The notes below the pieces were generated by a model, which saw only the letters and a list, made by a program, of their open reading frames with translations, was not told the origin of the DNA and searched no databases. DNA of 64,000 bases, taken from contig QEYB01000654.1 of NCBI GenBank assembly GCA_017562135.1, forward strand, positions 496,001-560,000, written 5' to 3'. Shown here one piece after another: positions 44,450 through 55,265 of this stretch (within the stretch, counting starts at the first letter, position 1; each line of letters starts with the position of its first letter). This DNA is from Dipylidium caninum. Taxonomy: Eukaryota; Platyhelminthes; Cestoda; Cyclophyllidea; Dipylidiidae. The position numbers were made by a program, and so were the translations under genes.

Positions 44450-47400
44450 CCATGTGGATCTCGGCTCTGCCGTCTGTTCCTCCTCGGCTCCTCCTTTCAA
44501 TCTCCTCCTCCTCCTCGTCCTCTCCTCCACCCACTCTGCTGCCCGTCGCTTCCTGTCACTTTACATCTGTCCACTCAAATTTCCTCCCGAGTGTGGCCAC
44601 CGACAGCTCGAGTTCATTTCAAGTATTCTTTTGTGTCTCCGCCAATCTTGAGTATTTAGTCGGACTTTTCAAACCTCACTATTATATTTCCCTTTTTGCT
44701 TTCGTCCGCTCTTTTTATGAGGTTCGACTTGTCATAATCTCCCTTTTTTTCGTCTTTATTATTTGCCTTCGCCTCCAAACTGCTCTTTTCTTTGGCCTTT
44801 CCTGTCGCCTATCATGGCGACTTTCCCTACACCTCGCCACCGCAATTTGCCCCTCTTTCTCCTTCTCTCCTGAAATCGCCTCCTCTCCCACCGACAGCGA
44901 AACAGTCGAGTGCTTTTTTCTCCCTCCCCAGGCCTCATTGGCGATGGTCTTCTTTCTCCTCGGTGACATGCAAATTAGGTTGAAATGGTCTTTCCACCGC
45001 TGCCGCCCGGCTCAATTCTCCAATTGTCTTCTCTTTCCTTTTCTCCCGCCTCTTTCTCTATCTTCATTCACTCTCTCCTTCCGTTCTCTCTCTTCGCATT
45101 TCTTTCCTCTCCTCTTCTCTCCTCTCCTCTCCTCTCGTCTTCTCTTCTCTCTTCTCCTCATTTCTCCTCTACTCTCCTCTTCTCTCGCCCCTTTCCGCAG
45201 TTAGCTTATCCTCATCCCGCCTTCTTTCCTTTCGTCTATGCTCACCTCCTCTTCTCTCGTCTTCCCATCTGTTCTCTTTCCTCATCTTCCCTTCTCTCCT
45301 CTCCCTACTCCCCTCTCTTTCTCATCACTCCCTTTCTTCCCTCCACTTCTCCTCTCCACTTTTCTTTTCTCTCCCCTTCTCTCGCCTCTCTCCACAGCTT
45401 GTCTATCCTCTCCTCGCCTTTCTCCTCACCTCTCCGCCTGCCTTCCTCCCAACTAATTGGCCTTTCAAGGCCACGCGTATGTGGAGATAAAATTTACTGC
45501 AACAGCAGAGTTTGTCTGCACTTTTTGGCCCAAGTTCACGAGAGCCGAGCCGGTACAGCCGACAGGCACTAAACAGCGGTTAGTCTGCCTGGCACCTCGA
45601 AATTTCGCCTCTTCGAGGGGCTTTTGAGGCCGAACGAAATACCCTCTCCCCCAGTACGACAGTCGGCGTGAGTTCCTCCCCCTCCCCCCCCGAAAACACA
45701 CCAGATTTCACACTTTTTTAGCGGCTAACCTGACCGGAGGTGAGGAGAAGTCCGGCGGACAATTGGCCCGTCTGATGTGTTTCTTTCCCTGAAGCAAAAG
45801 TAATAAAACAAGGTGGAAGAGCTCAAAACGCAGCAGCAGACGTAGAAGGGGATCGGGGGGTGGGGGGTGGAGGAGGCTTCATAATGACCGTCATAAAGTA
45901 GCGTTGGACGCGCAATTTATGCGAGTGGAATGCCTCTCCGCGCACCGACCGGAGGGACAGAAATGCTCCCGGCTGCTGTAGCCAACGTCCGAGTAGAACA
46001 CAGAAAATATGGCAATTAAACAATGCTACTTGGGTGCATGGAGGGCAGGTTTGGATGAAAGCATTAATTGGAGGCAGGCATTGAAGAAATAAGTGGCCTT
46101 TATGCCCATGGGAGCTTCGGAATCCGCTCAGTGGAGAGGCAAGTTGAGCGACAAGCGCCCTTCCGGGAGGGATACGTCGCCTCGGCAACCGAGGAGGGGA
46201 CGCAGACGGAAATCCGAGAGGACGCGGTAGAAGCAGCCACTTCATCCATCCATCTCAGGCAGCGGACAGTGCGATCAGACGCGTTTACGCCGCCAATTGC
46301 GTTGGTTTGAGGTTTCACCGAAGTAGACGGCATCTCGACCATCTGGCAGCTAAGAGACGCCAGAATCGGGGAGCACAAGAAGCCGTCTTCAAATGCGGGC
46401 TCATTTTTAGGATTTTGCATGACAGATCTTGTGACGTGTAAAAAAGTGTGTGGGTGTAGGAAGAGGACAAAAATGCGGCAATTTGATTGGTCGAGGCTGC
46501 CGGGTTGACCTTGGGAAAAATTCCCCACTGCGGGACGATGTCAGCGTGAATCGAAAGCTCTCCATTCATCAGCTCGCCCAGATTAGAGCTCTTCCCGCCT
46601 CATCCTTCCTCGCGGAACGCAGAGAGGCAAGCAACAGGCGGACAGTTGACAGTTTACATGTCCAAGTCTCCGTTTGTGAAAGGAGGCCGGAGAGAGGGCA
46701 GATAATGCCAAAGAAGCGGTTGGGATGGGAGGTGGGCGTGGGGGTCGCTTGTACGAAAAGACAGGGCGACGGAAGGGGGGGGGAAATCTCGTAGTGGACA
46801 AAAATCGGGAGATGATGGATGATAAGACATTTGACTCTCCCTTCTGTCGAAAACGACCGGAGAAGAAGAAGAAGAAGAAGAAGAGGGAGGTGATGATGAT
46901 GATGATGATGATGATGGAAGGAGGAAAGAAAAAGAGCGGGAGAAGGGGGAAGAGGAGTGGGGAAATTCTCGGAAATTGCCACTTGGAGAGGACAAGGAGC
47001 AACGCCTGGCAAGTGATGCGGTCTCGAGGGCTCCAAGCACCCAAAGTGTGAACTTCTTTCCTCCAACCGGCGGGAGAGTTAATCAGCTGAAGGCTTTGCT
47101 TAACTACCCAAACAACGTCGTCTTCCGCCTCACCCCCGAGGCGATAAAAGTTGGCCGAGTGACGTGGACTTCCTGGGCGCGGAGGACTTTGATTTCCGCC
47201 CCGCCTCGTCGCCCACCACCCGCCGACCAGCTTATCGCCGAGGTGGCGCACAGCCGAGCGGCTGCCTCGGCCGGAGGCCAAAGATCCGCACAGAGGAGGC
47301 GGTGGATTCGGTGAATGGCGTCTCTCCACGAGTGGTAGGCAAAATGGCCTCCAGAGGCTGAGACGAGGAAGAGGTTGAGTTTGGAGTCCTCGAAATCGTC

Positions 47401-50400
47401 CTCGTCGACTCTCTTAACTCCATGTCGTCTTCAGCGGGCGACCGGCGTTGCGCTGTTGCTGCTGCAATCATCGTCACCTTTCGTCTTATCTCACCGCATC
47501 ATCACTGTCATCGTCATTCTTATTTTTCTTGTTATTCTCTGCCAACATCATTGAGTCTTCGCGTTCTCCCCTCTGGATCGACTGATCCAACCTCCGAGTC
47601 TCGGCATTCCCCTCGACTTGGCCCAATTATCTCACCGGGAGAGGAGATTTTACGGGAAGCAGGCAGACCAAGGCAAATCGACTGTGCAACCAAGTCATGA
47701 GGACGCGTGGCAGAAACTTGAAAATTAACACTGAAAAGTCACTTACTTGGGAGGAAATTCGACGAGAAGGTGATTTGAGGCGACGGGGGCGCAGACGGAG
47801 GCGGCGGAAGGGGGCAGGCGGCGGGGCGTGCGGCGGGGAAGGGGGGGGGGGCGTCGCGTAACAAGACGTAAATTTTCCTCGAGGATTGTTAGCCTCGTCA
47901 AAACCGCCAATTTTCCGTGGAATGAGTGGAGGATTTCCTCCTGGCCGAAGGAGGATTTGCGAGTGCGTCGACCGCCTGCAGAAGGAGCCTGTCTCGAGGG
48001 CCTCGGCTCCCACGAGGCCCCCTCCGCCCCCCCGCCCCCCCCCCCGGCTCCGCAGCAAACCGACGTCCACCGACGGAGGGAGCGGACTGCGCGCTCACCC
48101 GACTGGGCCGGTGGACGCGGACGCGGACGAGCTCTCGCCGCTCCTCATCTTCTTTTCGACGCCTTTGGTCAAAAGGTGACACTTTGTTAAGAGTTCAACA
48201 CACTTTTTCAACTGTTGAGACTCCGCGGCCTGTGGTTGAACGGCGCAGAGTGGAATTTGGCCTCCAGCGACTCTTTGCGGCCGCCGAAATCCCCTGCCAC
48301 GCAGTTAAGGCGACGCGAATGCCCCTTTGTCCGGCCGCAAGTGACACAAAGACACTTTCACCCTTCCTTCGTGTGGCAATGAAAAAGGCCTTTGGCGGTC
48401 TACGTTCATTCAGCTCAAATGAAGACGAGTGGGCGGAAGTGAGGCGAATTAACGAAGGACGCGGCGGACTACTCGAGTCGGCGATCGGCACTCGGACGCT
48501 GGGAAATCCGATTTTCCGCAGAGCGGGAGCTTACGGCATCGTGGAAGACATTTCGCTTTGGTTGGAACGGAGAGATCCGCTCGAAGGGAGGTGGAAGGCA
48601 GATTCCGGGGCCGAACAGCAGGCCACAGACGCGAGAGGTACGAAGGAGGCTGCCCGTGGGGCGTCGTACGGTCTTCTTCCGCCATTCAGCGCGCCGTCGG
48701 AGGCGGCGGGGCCTCCACACTGCCACGAAGGCGTGTTGCATCCCCCAACCCGGTCGACTTCGACGTGTCGGAAGGGAAGGAAACCGTCGAAAGAAGGAGA
48801 AATGCCCAAATCCCCTAGTCCGTCGGTGTTTATTTTGGGCCGACAATCAGTCCTGCGGAGACACCGCGTGGTCGGCGGCGGCGGCGGCGGCGGCGCGGCG
48901 GCGGCAGAGGAAGTCCGAGGGTCGCGGGAAGCCGCAGGAGGCCCACAAGGTGAGGCGTCAGTCGGAGACGCCGACGGCGAAGGTGGACGCCGATTGGGCG
49001 CGAGGGAAACAGGGTCTTCAGCAGAACTTTCGACGCTGTTCGCACCTCGGCCAGTCGCCCAGTCGCTCGGTTGGTGAGACGCCAATTGCTCGAAAAATTG
49101 TTCCCTCCGTCGGTGTCTTTTTCGGTTTCCCGTAGAATTCGGCTTTACCGAACTCGGGGGGTGTGAACCACACCGCGGAGGAGATCCTCCTCGGGAGGAA
49201 GACGAGCTGGGGAAACGGAGGAGGGAATAATGGCGAGTTGAGACATTCTCTGCTTGTGTGTCGCCCATCCGCGGGCTGCAGCGCCTCCGTCGGTCAGCCA
49301 ACAGCCTCTGCCGCCAACCAGGGGACGTTGACCACCAGCAGCAGCAGCAAAGCGAAGAAGGCGAGAGACCTGTGAATTTGATTACACCTCCACCATCTCC
49401 CTCAGTCTCCTCCTCCTCCACCTCCTCCTCCTTTTCCTGATCCTCCTTTTTCTCCTTCTCTGACTTATCCGCCTCGGCGGCGGGAGACACGCCAAAGCTC
49501 CCTGCCCCGCTTCCCCTCCTGGACTTGTCTCGTCTCCACACCGAGTCTCCACCACCCTCACTCCAGCGTCATGTGACTGTCGGAGTCCAACCTTTCCCTC
49601 TTGCTTATCCTCGCAGCCCGAAGGCGCGTCTAATGCGTCTCCCCGGTGGTCCCACGCCTTCGGCCACCACTACGACAGTTGGGACGACGTTCTCACTTGA
49701 CAGTTTGTCTGTTACTTCCGCGGGGACGGGCATTTGCCAAACCGCTTGGCCTGAGGGGGCCCCCCGACACGCCGCAGTCTCGCAGGGCGAGGACGCTCTG
49801 GTCGAGGCCATTGTGGAAGTCCTCCGCCGTCGGCCAGGCGTCAGCAAGGACGTCCTCTTCGTCGGCGTCGTCTCGCCGACGTGAGGCGAGCAGACCAGAG
49901 ACGTGGCCCTTGGCCGTTGACTTTGGCCAACCATGCCCTAACTTATTTGCCCTTTCCCTCAGTTGTCAGACACTTTTCTTTTCGTCGCTTATCTTCCCTT
50001 TCTCGACGACCCATGTTCGCATCCGACCACTCCACAGACCCGCACATACTTAGTAAGGCGCCGGTTTGTTGGAGGATTCCGGCTGGACACAGAAGTTGAG
50101 AGTGAAACCGCGATGGTTTTTGGTTTTGTTTTATCCCAGCCCGCTCTTCCCCCAGTCCTAACGCCATGCTGGCTCGGTGTCCACCCACAACTTGTCATCT
50201 GGCCACTGTCGAGGATGAAAAAAAATTAATTTAATGCGTTTTGTGGAAGCATCTGGAATAAGTGAGGGGTATGAAAGCCATTTAAACGATCCCGCATGAA
50301 AAGAGAGACAAAAGAGGCAAAAACCTGGCTGACGAAGGTTCCTGCCCAGGCCGGTAAATTTAATGGGACATGTTGTGTTTTATCAGCGGCTTTTTCTGTC

Positions 50401-50770
50401 TCGCGCACCGCTTTATTACATCGAAAAATAGGCGATATTTTGAGCTTTAATCCAAAACTCTCAAGTAGACTTAGAGGAGTGAAGACGGGGAAGTAGTCAA
50501 TTGCTTCATGATACCATAAAGGCAATTGGAGAAGGAGCGACTTAATTTTTTCATTTATTTATTTATTTATTTCTATTCATTTATTTATTTCAAAGCCAAC
50601 TTTTTCTCAGCTTCCACTGCGTAATTAAGGAAAAGAGAATCAAGTCAGTTAATGACGCTTAATGTTTGGTAAAATTTGCGCCTTCGTTGAATTGGATGGC
50701 CACTTAGGGGAGACAAAAGTAATGAGGTGTTTTCGTTAGGAAGAGTACAAAACAGACGGTCAAAAACGCT
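44450..50770. other. Low-complexity and GC-rich region without a supported gene
   Basis: A pyrimidine-rich tract (about 45,080-45,430, repeated CTCCTCT and CTTCTCT units) is followed by GAA and GAT microsatellites near 46.9 kb, GC-rich sequence at 47.8-49.9 kb and a TTTA-rich run at 50,553-50,592. A long open frame at 47,926-49,077 overlaps another of similar length on the opposite strand and has no domain, so it is not called. Confidence 0.45.
46859..46916. repeat. Adjacent GAA and GAT trinucleotide microsatellites
   Basis: A GAA run occupies 46859-46884 and a GAT/TGA run 46891-46916. Both are uninterrupted. They have no coding context. Confidence 0.9.
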
Positions 50771-51125
50771 AAGATCCCCCACTTGAAGACCATCGGATTG
50801 CAAATTGCCACAAATATTTTATAATTAAACGTACTACTCGTAACTAAAAGTAGTGGTGATATCAACATAAAGTGCATGACAATGGAACGTGCTCGGTGGC
50901 GGGGAGACCACCTAACTTGGCCCGAATGTTGAAGGCGAGGAGGAGGCAATTTGGAGCAGCGTGGCGTTGGGCAAGGGCACACCTCACGTCCAATTGTTAC
51001 ACACGGAGGACAGACCACCGGGAGAGAGGCCTAACGGAGCGAAGGTGGGTATATAGGCAGGTGAGGTGTGGAAGAAGGAACTATCGTCTTAATTAAAAGA
51101 TGTATATGATTATATGCTGCATTCC
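50771..51125. repeat. Direct repeat copy 1: duplicated promoter and first exon
   Basis: This is homologous, in the same orientation, to 54891-55265. Shared landmarks are GGATTGCAAAT, GTGCATGACAATGG, CGTCCAATTGTTACACAC and GGGTATATAGGCAGG. Copies are offset by about 4.1 kb and differ by many substitutions and small indels. The BTB remnant and the jacalin-like gene lie between them. Confidence 0.88.
51050..51055 (+). promoter_or_regulatory. TATA box in repeat copy 1
   Basis: GGGTATATAGGCAGGTGAGG is identical to the TATA region of copy 2 (55172-55177). It lies 45 bases upstream of the ATG at 51100. Since its downstream frame is broken, it may be a relic. Confidence 0.5.
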
Positions 51126-51171
51126 CATAGCGGCGGCGAGAGTAATGCTTGAGAACTTCAACCATGAGTAG
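51100..51171 (+). pseudogene. Degenerate first exon of a secreted-protein paralogue
   Basis: The ATG is at the same place relative to the TATA box as in the intact copy at 55222. The 23-residue frame MYMIICCIPIAAARVMLENF ends at TAG. It is alignable by eye with the signal peptide of the intact copy over about 60 bases. The intact copy stays open for 49 codons and ends in a clean donor; this one stops and has no obvious donor. It may be a dead copy, though a very small peptide cannot be excluded. Confidence 0.5.
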
Positions 51172-51826
51172 AAACGAGGCCCTAATTGGTAATCCGAAAA
51201 ATTCTTATGTGTAATTATGTGCAATTCAGATGAGATCAAAGCATTGTAGTTCTAAGCCATTCCACACCACTTCTTCAAATACTCTAACTGAAGCGAATGT
51301 TATTTTAATTAAGAAAGAACCATTTGCTGTACAAATCGAAGACATACTATCCACTGTTTATTTTAAGTGCCTCGTTCTCGGTAACGGTGGGGAAGTAATG
51401 TGTATATTCTTCGAATTAGCAAAACTTCAGTCATGCTTGGGGCGATGCCAGTTAAGAAAGGGCTGTTGTTGTTCTGTCCATTATTAACCGTATCAGCATT
51501 AATGATTACAATATAGAACACTCAACAATGATCCCCATTTAAAGGAATTATTAAGTTTTATTTACTAAATCTCTCATATGTTCTGAGTTATATTAACACT
51601 CATCGTATTTTGAAGCTAAAAATTTGTTTTGCACAAACACCACGTATAACATTAGACTTTGCAATGCTTATTACTTGTTTTTAAATTAGTGTTTGACTAC
51701 TTAAGTGGCTTGTTATTCAAAAACACTTTTATTTGTTTGCTTTCACGTAATGACCTTGAAATAACTTAATCGCCCTTGCGGTGTTCTGCGCTTCCTCGTC
51801 CTGTGACCGTATACTCTCTGGTTATC

Positions 51827-52380
51827 ATGGTCGGCCTTTTGAGTCCGTTGACTCCCGCCGATTTATTTATCACATTCTCCCGAGACAAACTTCACTTTAT
51901 GGTTGAAAGAGCTTCTCTACTCAGAGAAATGCAAAAAAATGGCGAATTGTGCAACTGTGCGATTAATATCGGTGAAAAGCATTATATGGTTCACCTGGAA
52001 CTATTGTGTGCTGCTTCAGAATTTTTTCGACAATATAATTAGACGTGATTCTGTTGCTGACAATGCTGTCAGTCTTCACGATATATCCCCTTCTACGTTC
52101 TCGTCGCTACTGGAATACCTTTACAGTGGGCGGTATCGAAATAAACTTGTCCAATGTGGTCGAAATTTATGTCGCTGGAGACTTTCTTATTTCTTGACCC
52201 CGTCCTTGAACTTTGCCGAAAGTTCCTATATACTAACTTTCAAAGAAATTAGCTCCCAACGTAGTTAGCTCAGTTATTGAGATTTTGAACCGCTACGAAA
52301 CGATAAGAATTTTCAGAGCTTTAGCTCGACACCAAAATCTTTTCTCACAAAGAGGTACCGTATCTCGCTTTAATGGTCGC
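51827..52380 (+). pseudogene. Decayed BTB-BACK (kelch-like) gene fragment
   Basis: BTB domains assemble Cullin-3 ubiquitin ligases. From ATG 51827 the frame reads ASLLREMQKNGELCNCAINI, then VHLELLCAASEFF, the classic BTB start. The frame then breaks in a run of six T (52022-52027), continues as RRDSVADNAVSLHDISPS and TFSSLLEYLYSG, breaks again near 52132 (then IEINLSNVVEIYVAGDFLI), and again near 52191 (LDPVLELCRKFLYTNF), reaching TAG at 52250. A further BACK-like piece (SVIEILNRYETIRIFRALAR) follows at about 52,260-52,376. Three or more frame breaks in about 500 bases, with no introns seen, suggest a pseudogene or retrocopy. Sequencing error could explain single breaks but less easily all of them. 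No kelch repeats were seen. Confidence 0.62.
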
Positions 52381-53195
52381 TAATGCGATTATAGATATCC
52401 TAAAAGGACTTGGAGCCGACTACTTTTTTAAATACCTTCGGATTACGAAACCAATTTTCCTCTCCGATGGTGAACATATACTAATGGGCCAGTATTTCAT
52501 TAAACAATTGCAGAAAGTAGTAGTTTTATTTTGGTCAATTTGTTCGCGAATTTAGATTTTTCGCTCATTTTACCCCCGAGGATTCAAGAGTTATTACTAA
52601 GGAGGACTGTGTAAACCAACCGAACTTATGTAAATGAACATGGCTTTGTGGTAAATAACGATTTAGGCCCCTACTTGGTGATCGATGCGAACTATCCTTT
52701 TTGCAACCATGCGCACTTATGACCAATCGTTAGTTTATTTTTATTTTCGCGATTTGTTTTTGATGAACAACCTATCTTCTGCTATGATAACTTATTCAAG
52801 CTGTCATTCAACACGATCAGAGTTGTTTATGTTCTTTACGCTTGGACAGAGTCGATTATTTGGATGACACGAGGTATGTGACTTGCAAAGATTTTCCTCC
52901 CACGGATTGGACAATTTGCCGAATGCGATTTTACATCATTCCTTTATGGGCGGCACCGCGGTCTGGTCGGGGGTAATTCATTCTTATTTTCTTATCATTC
53001 AACAAGTAGTAGTCTTTCAATAACATTCTTTTTCATCCACCTTTTTTTCGGTGATCGTTGCCGTTGCTAGTGTGAGTGCTGTTGTTAACGTTGATCGTTA
53101 AATCGGCCATAAATTTTATCAAATAATATACGCATTCTTTCCATCATTCCCTTGAAAAAATAAACAATGGAGGTATGCTCGGATATGTTTTGCAG

Positions 53196-54319
53196 GTGTG
53201 GATGTAGAATACCGCAATATTTGGACGGGGGAGCGACGGTTGTTCCCTACGCCTCTCGGTTCGGCGGCTTCGTCCTACCAGACGTAAGTCAATGGTGTGC
53301 TCTATGTGTTAGTTAAAGTCTTTTCCTAATGACCAACCGTTTTGTCAACCTGTTTTGACAGCCGAATTATAGAATTTTTTGCTCCCTTTCGGCGGTTGGA
53401 CTCTCACTTTTCTGTCATTTCACGATTTATTGTGAACCGTGGTGTCTGTGTTTCAAAAATTAGCAAACAATGCCGATCGCTTTTATACGTCCCATTGACT
53501 TTGAACGTTCCCATTCCAAGTGTATGCTGAAGTGAGCTGAGGGGGCTGAGGAGTCCTCATTCCCACCTCCCTGCTACGGTGGCCTTCATTTTATTTATTT
53601 CCTAACTTTTCACCAAGTCTTCTTATGTTACCACCAAGTACTTTATAAAAGTGCAGACATTTATTTTGCCACTTAAATGCGGTAATCTGAAATGTTTGCT
53701 TCTCCAAAGTTGCTGATTAATGCCGTGTCTCTCATGCAGTCTTTTTTTAGTTTACAGTCTAAAATCCGTTGATTCTTCATGGTTCCACATTTCCAACCTT
53801 CTGATTCTTAATGCGTTAACCTTCGCCTTCATTTTTCCGAAAATGGTGTAAAATGCGGCACATGTGTTTGCTGTAGAGAGGAGCTAGAATTGGAAGAAGG
53901 CGAGACGGTGTGTGGCGTCGTGGCGCGCACCGGCTGGTTGTTGGACAAAATAACCTTTGTAACCTCGAGGAGACGGCGCCTAGGGCCTTTCGGTCATAGC
54001 GACGGCGGTGCCTTGCGGCGTGTGAATGTGCTCAAGTTCCACAGCATGAATTACGGAGCCCACGGACACTCTCGCGTTTGTTTCGCTCTCCATGGATTCA
54101 GTTACTTGCAGGTGCGCACTCTCGGCTGTCTCTCGTGGTACGGAATCTACCTCCTCTTCTCCGGAATTGACAGAACAAAAAAACGAGCTACTGCTCTGTT
54201 GATTTAATTTCAACCTGAACATGTCTTTCGCATTCTCTTCATCTGAACCTTCTTCTCTACTATTTCCGGGCCTCGCGCAGTCGGCTTCCTGCACCTCCGA
54301 GAAGATGCCTGGACGGTGA
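53196..54319 (+). CDS. Jacalin-like lectin-domain protein (partial model)
   Basis: Exon 53196-53283 (VDVEYRNIWTGERRLFPTP) joins in phase with exon 53877-54111. The second exon reads LEEGETVCGVVARTGWLLDK, ITFVTSRRRRLGPFGHSDGG and CFALHGFSYLQ. The pattern of a Gly-Trp-hydrophobic-Asp-x-Ile-x-Phe strand, then a basic turn, LGPFG and a downstream HGFS segment, is that of jacalin-type beta-prism domains. This is my inference from motif shape. A last short exon at 54281-54319 (ASCTSEKMPGR, then TGA) is possible but weak. Upstream exons before 53196 were not identified. The decayed BTB segment lies only 0.8 kb upstream, so the two might once have been one gene. Confidence 0.5.
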
Positions 54320-54890
54320 TAAGCTGATCTGCGACCTCTGCTTGCTGTAGTTCCAGCCATGGCGGGGAGAGGGTTGAGGTGTGGACGCTGATCTGTGTGG
54401 CCCTCACTCACGCACAGGCGGAACGCATGTCGGAGAAGAAGGCGTTGAGAGGAGCGTGTTCTCCTTCGCTGGGAGAAACAACGGATGTCCTACTTGGTTG
54501 GATCCGCAGCACGTGGCGTCTTTAGCGATTATCTGGTCACTGCTGAGGCAGTTAAGGTACATCGGAGTGCGCGAAATGAATGTGTCGACGGCCAACTGAA
54601 GGTGGAAGAGCATTTCCGTCAAACACAAGCAGGGCGCTTGAATTTGTATTGAGTAGACTGGCTACTCTGCGAGGCTCGCACGCAAATTCATGGAGTCCAC
54701 CGGTCTCCTGCCTCTGACGACGAAAAAATGAGTGGAGGGAAGGGAGGAAATGCTAAGAAGAAGAAATGAGTATGGAACTGTCGGATCCGTTGCTTTGTAT
54801 CAGTCACCGTCTTGGCAGATTTAATTTCGCAATCAAAGGAAGCAGAATCATGTCGGTTGATGGGGTTGGAATTAGGCGGGAGGAAGCAGG

Positions 54891-55265
54891 AAGATCCCCA
54901 CCTGAAGGCCACCGGATTGCAAATCGCCACGAATTTTTTTGTAATTAAACATTCTACTCGTAACTAAAAAGTAGTGGGTGATTAACATAAGTGCATGACA
55001 ATGGGAACGTGCTCGGTGGCAACGGGGAGACCACCTAATCTTGGCCCGAATGTTGAAGGCGAAGGAGGCAATTTGGAGCGCGTGGCGTGTGGGCAGGGGC
55101 ACACCCCACGTCCAATTGTTACACACGGAGGACGGACCACCGCCAAAGAAGCCTAACGGAGCGAGAGTGGGTATATAGGCAGGTGAGGTGTGGAAGTAGA
55201 AGGGTTCGTCGTGATTCCACGATGTATGGGGTTATTTACTTCATAATCATGGCGATGGTGGCGGC
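54891..55265. repeat. Direct repeat copy 2: promoter and first exon of the secreted-protein gene
   Basis: Same-orientation copy of 50771-51125. It includes the TATA box, the 5' untranslated region and the beginning of the signal-peptide exon. The homology fades inside the first exon. Confidence 0.88.
55172..55177 (+). promoter_or_regulatory. TATA box of the secreted cysteine-rich gene
   Basis: TATATA in GGGTATATAGGC lies 45 bases before the ATG at 55222, so transcription should start around 55,200 with a leader of about 20 bases. Conservation of the whole upstream 280 bases with copy 1 supports a promoter role. Confidence 0.6.

Noticed and set aside
44452..45572. Leu/Ser-rich open frames in the CT-rich tract that look like membrane proteins
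   Set aside because: The hydrophobic residues come from CTC and TCT repeats (low-complexity pyrimidine tract); reading frames have no other content.
47926..49541. Long overlapping open frames on both strands (383 residues plus, 336 residues minus)
   Set aside because: They occupy the same GC-rich DNA on opposite strands, lack domains, and are dominated by Arg, Gly, Ser and Pro. Absence of stop codons is expected at this composition.
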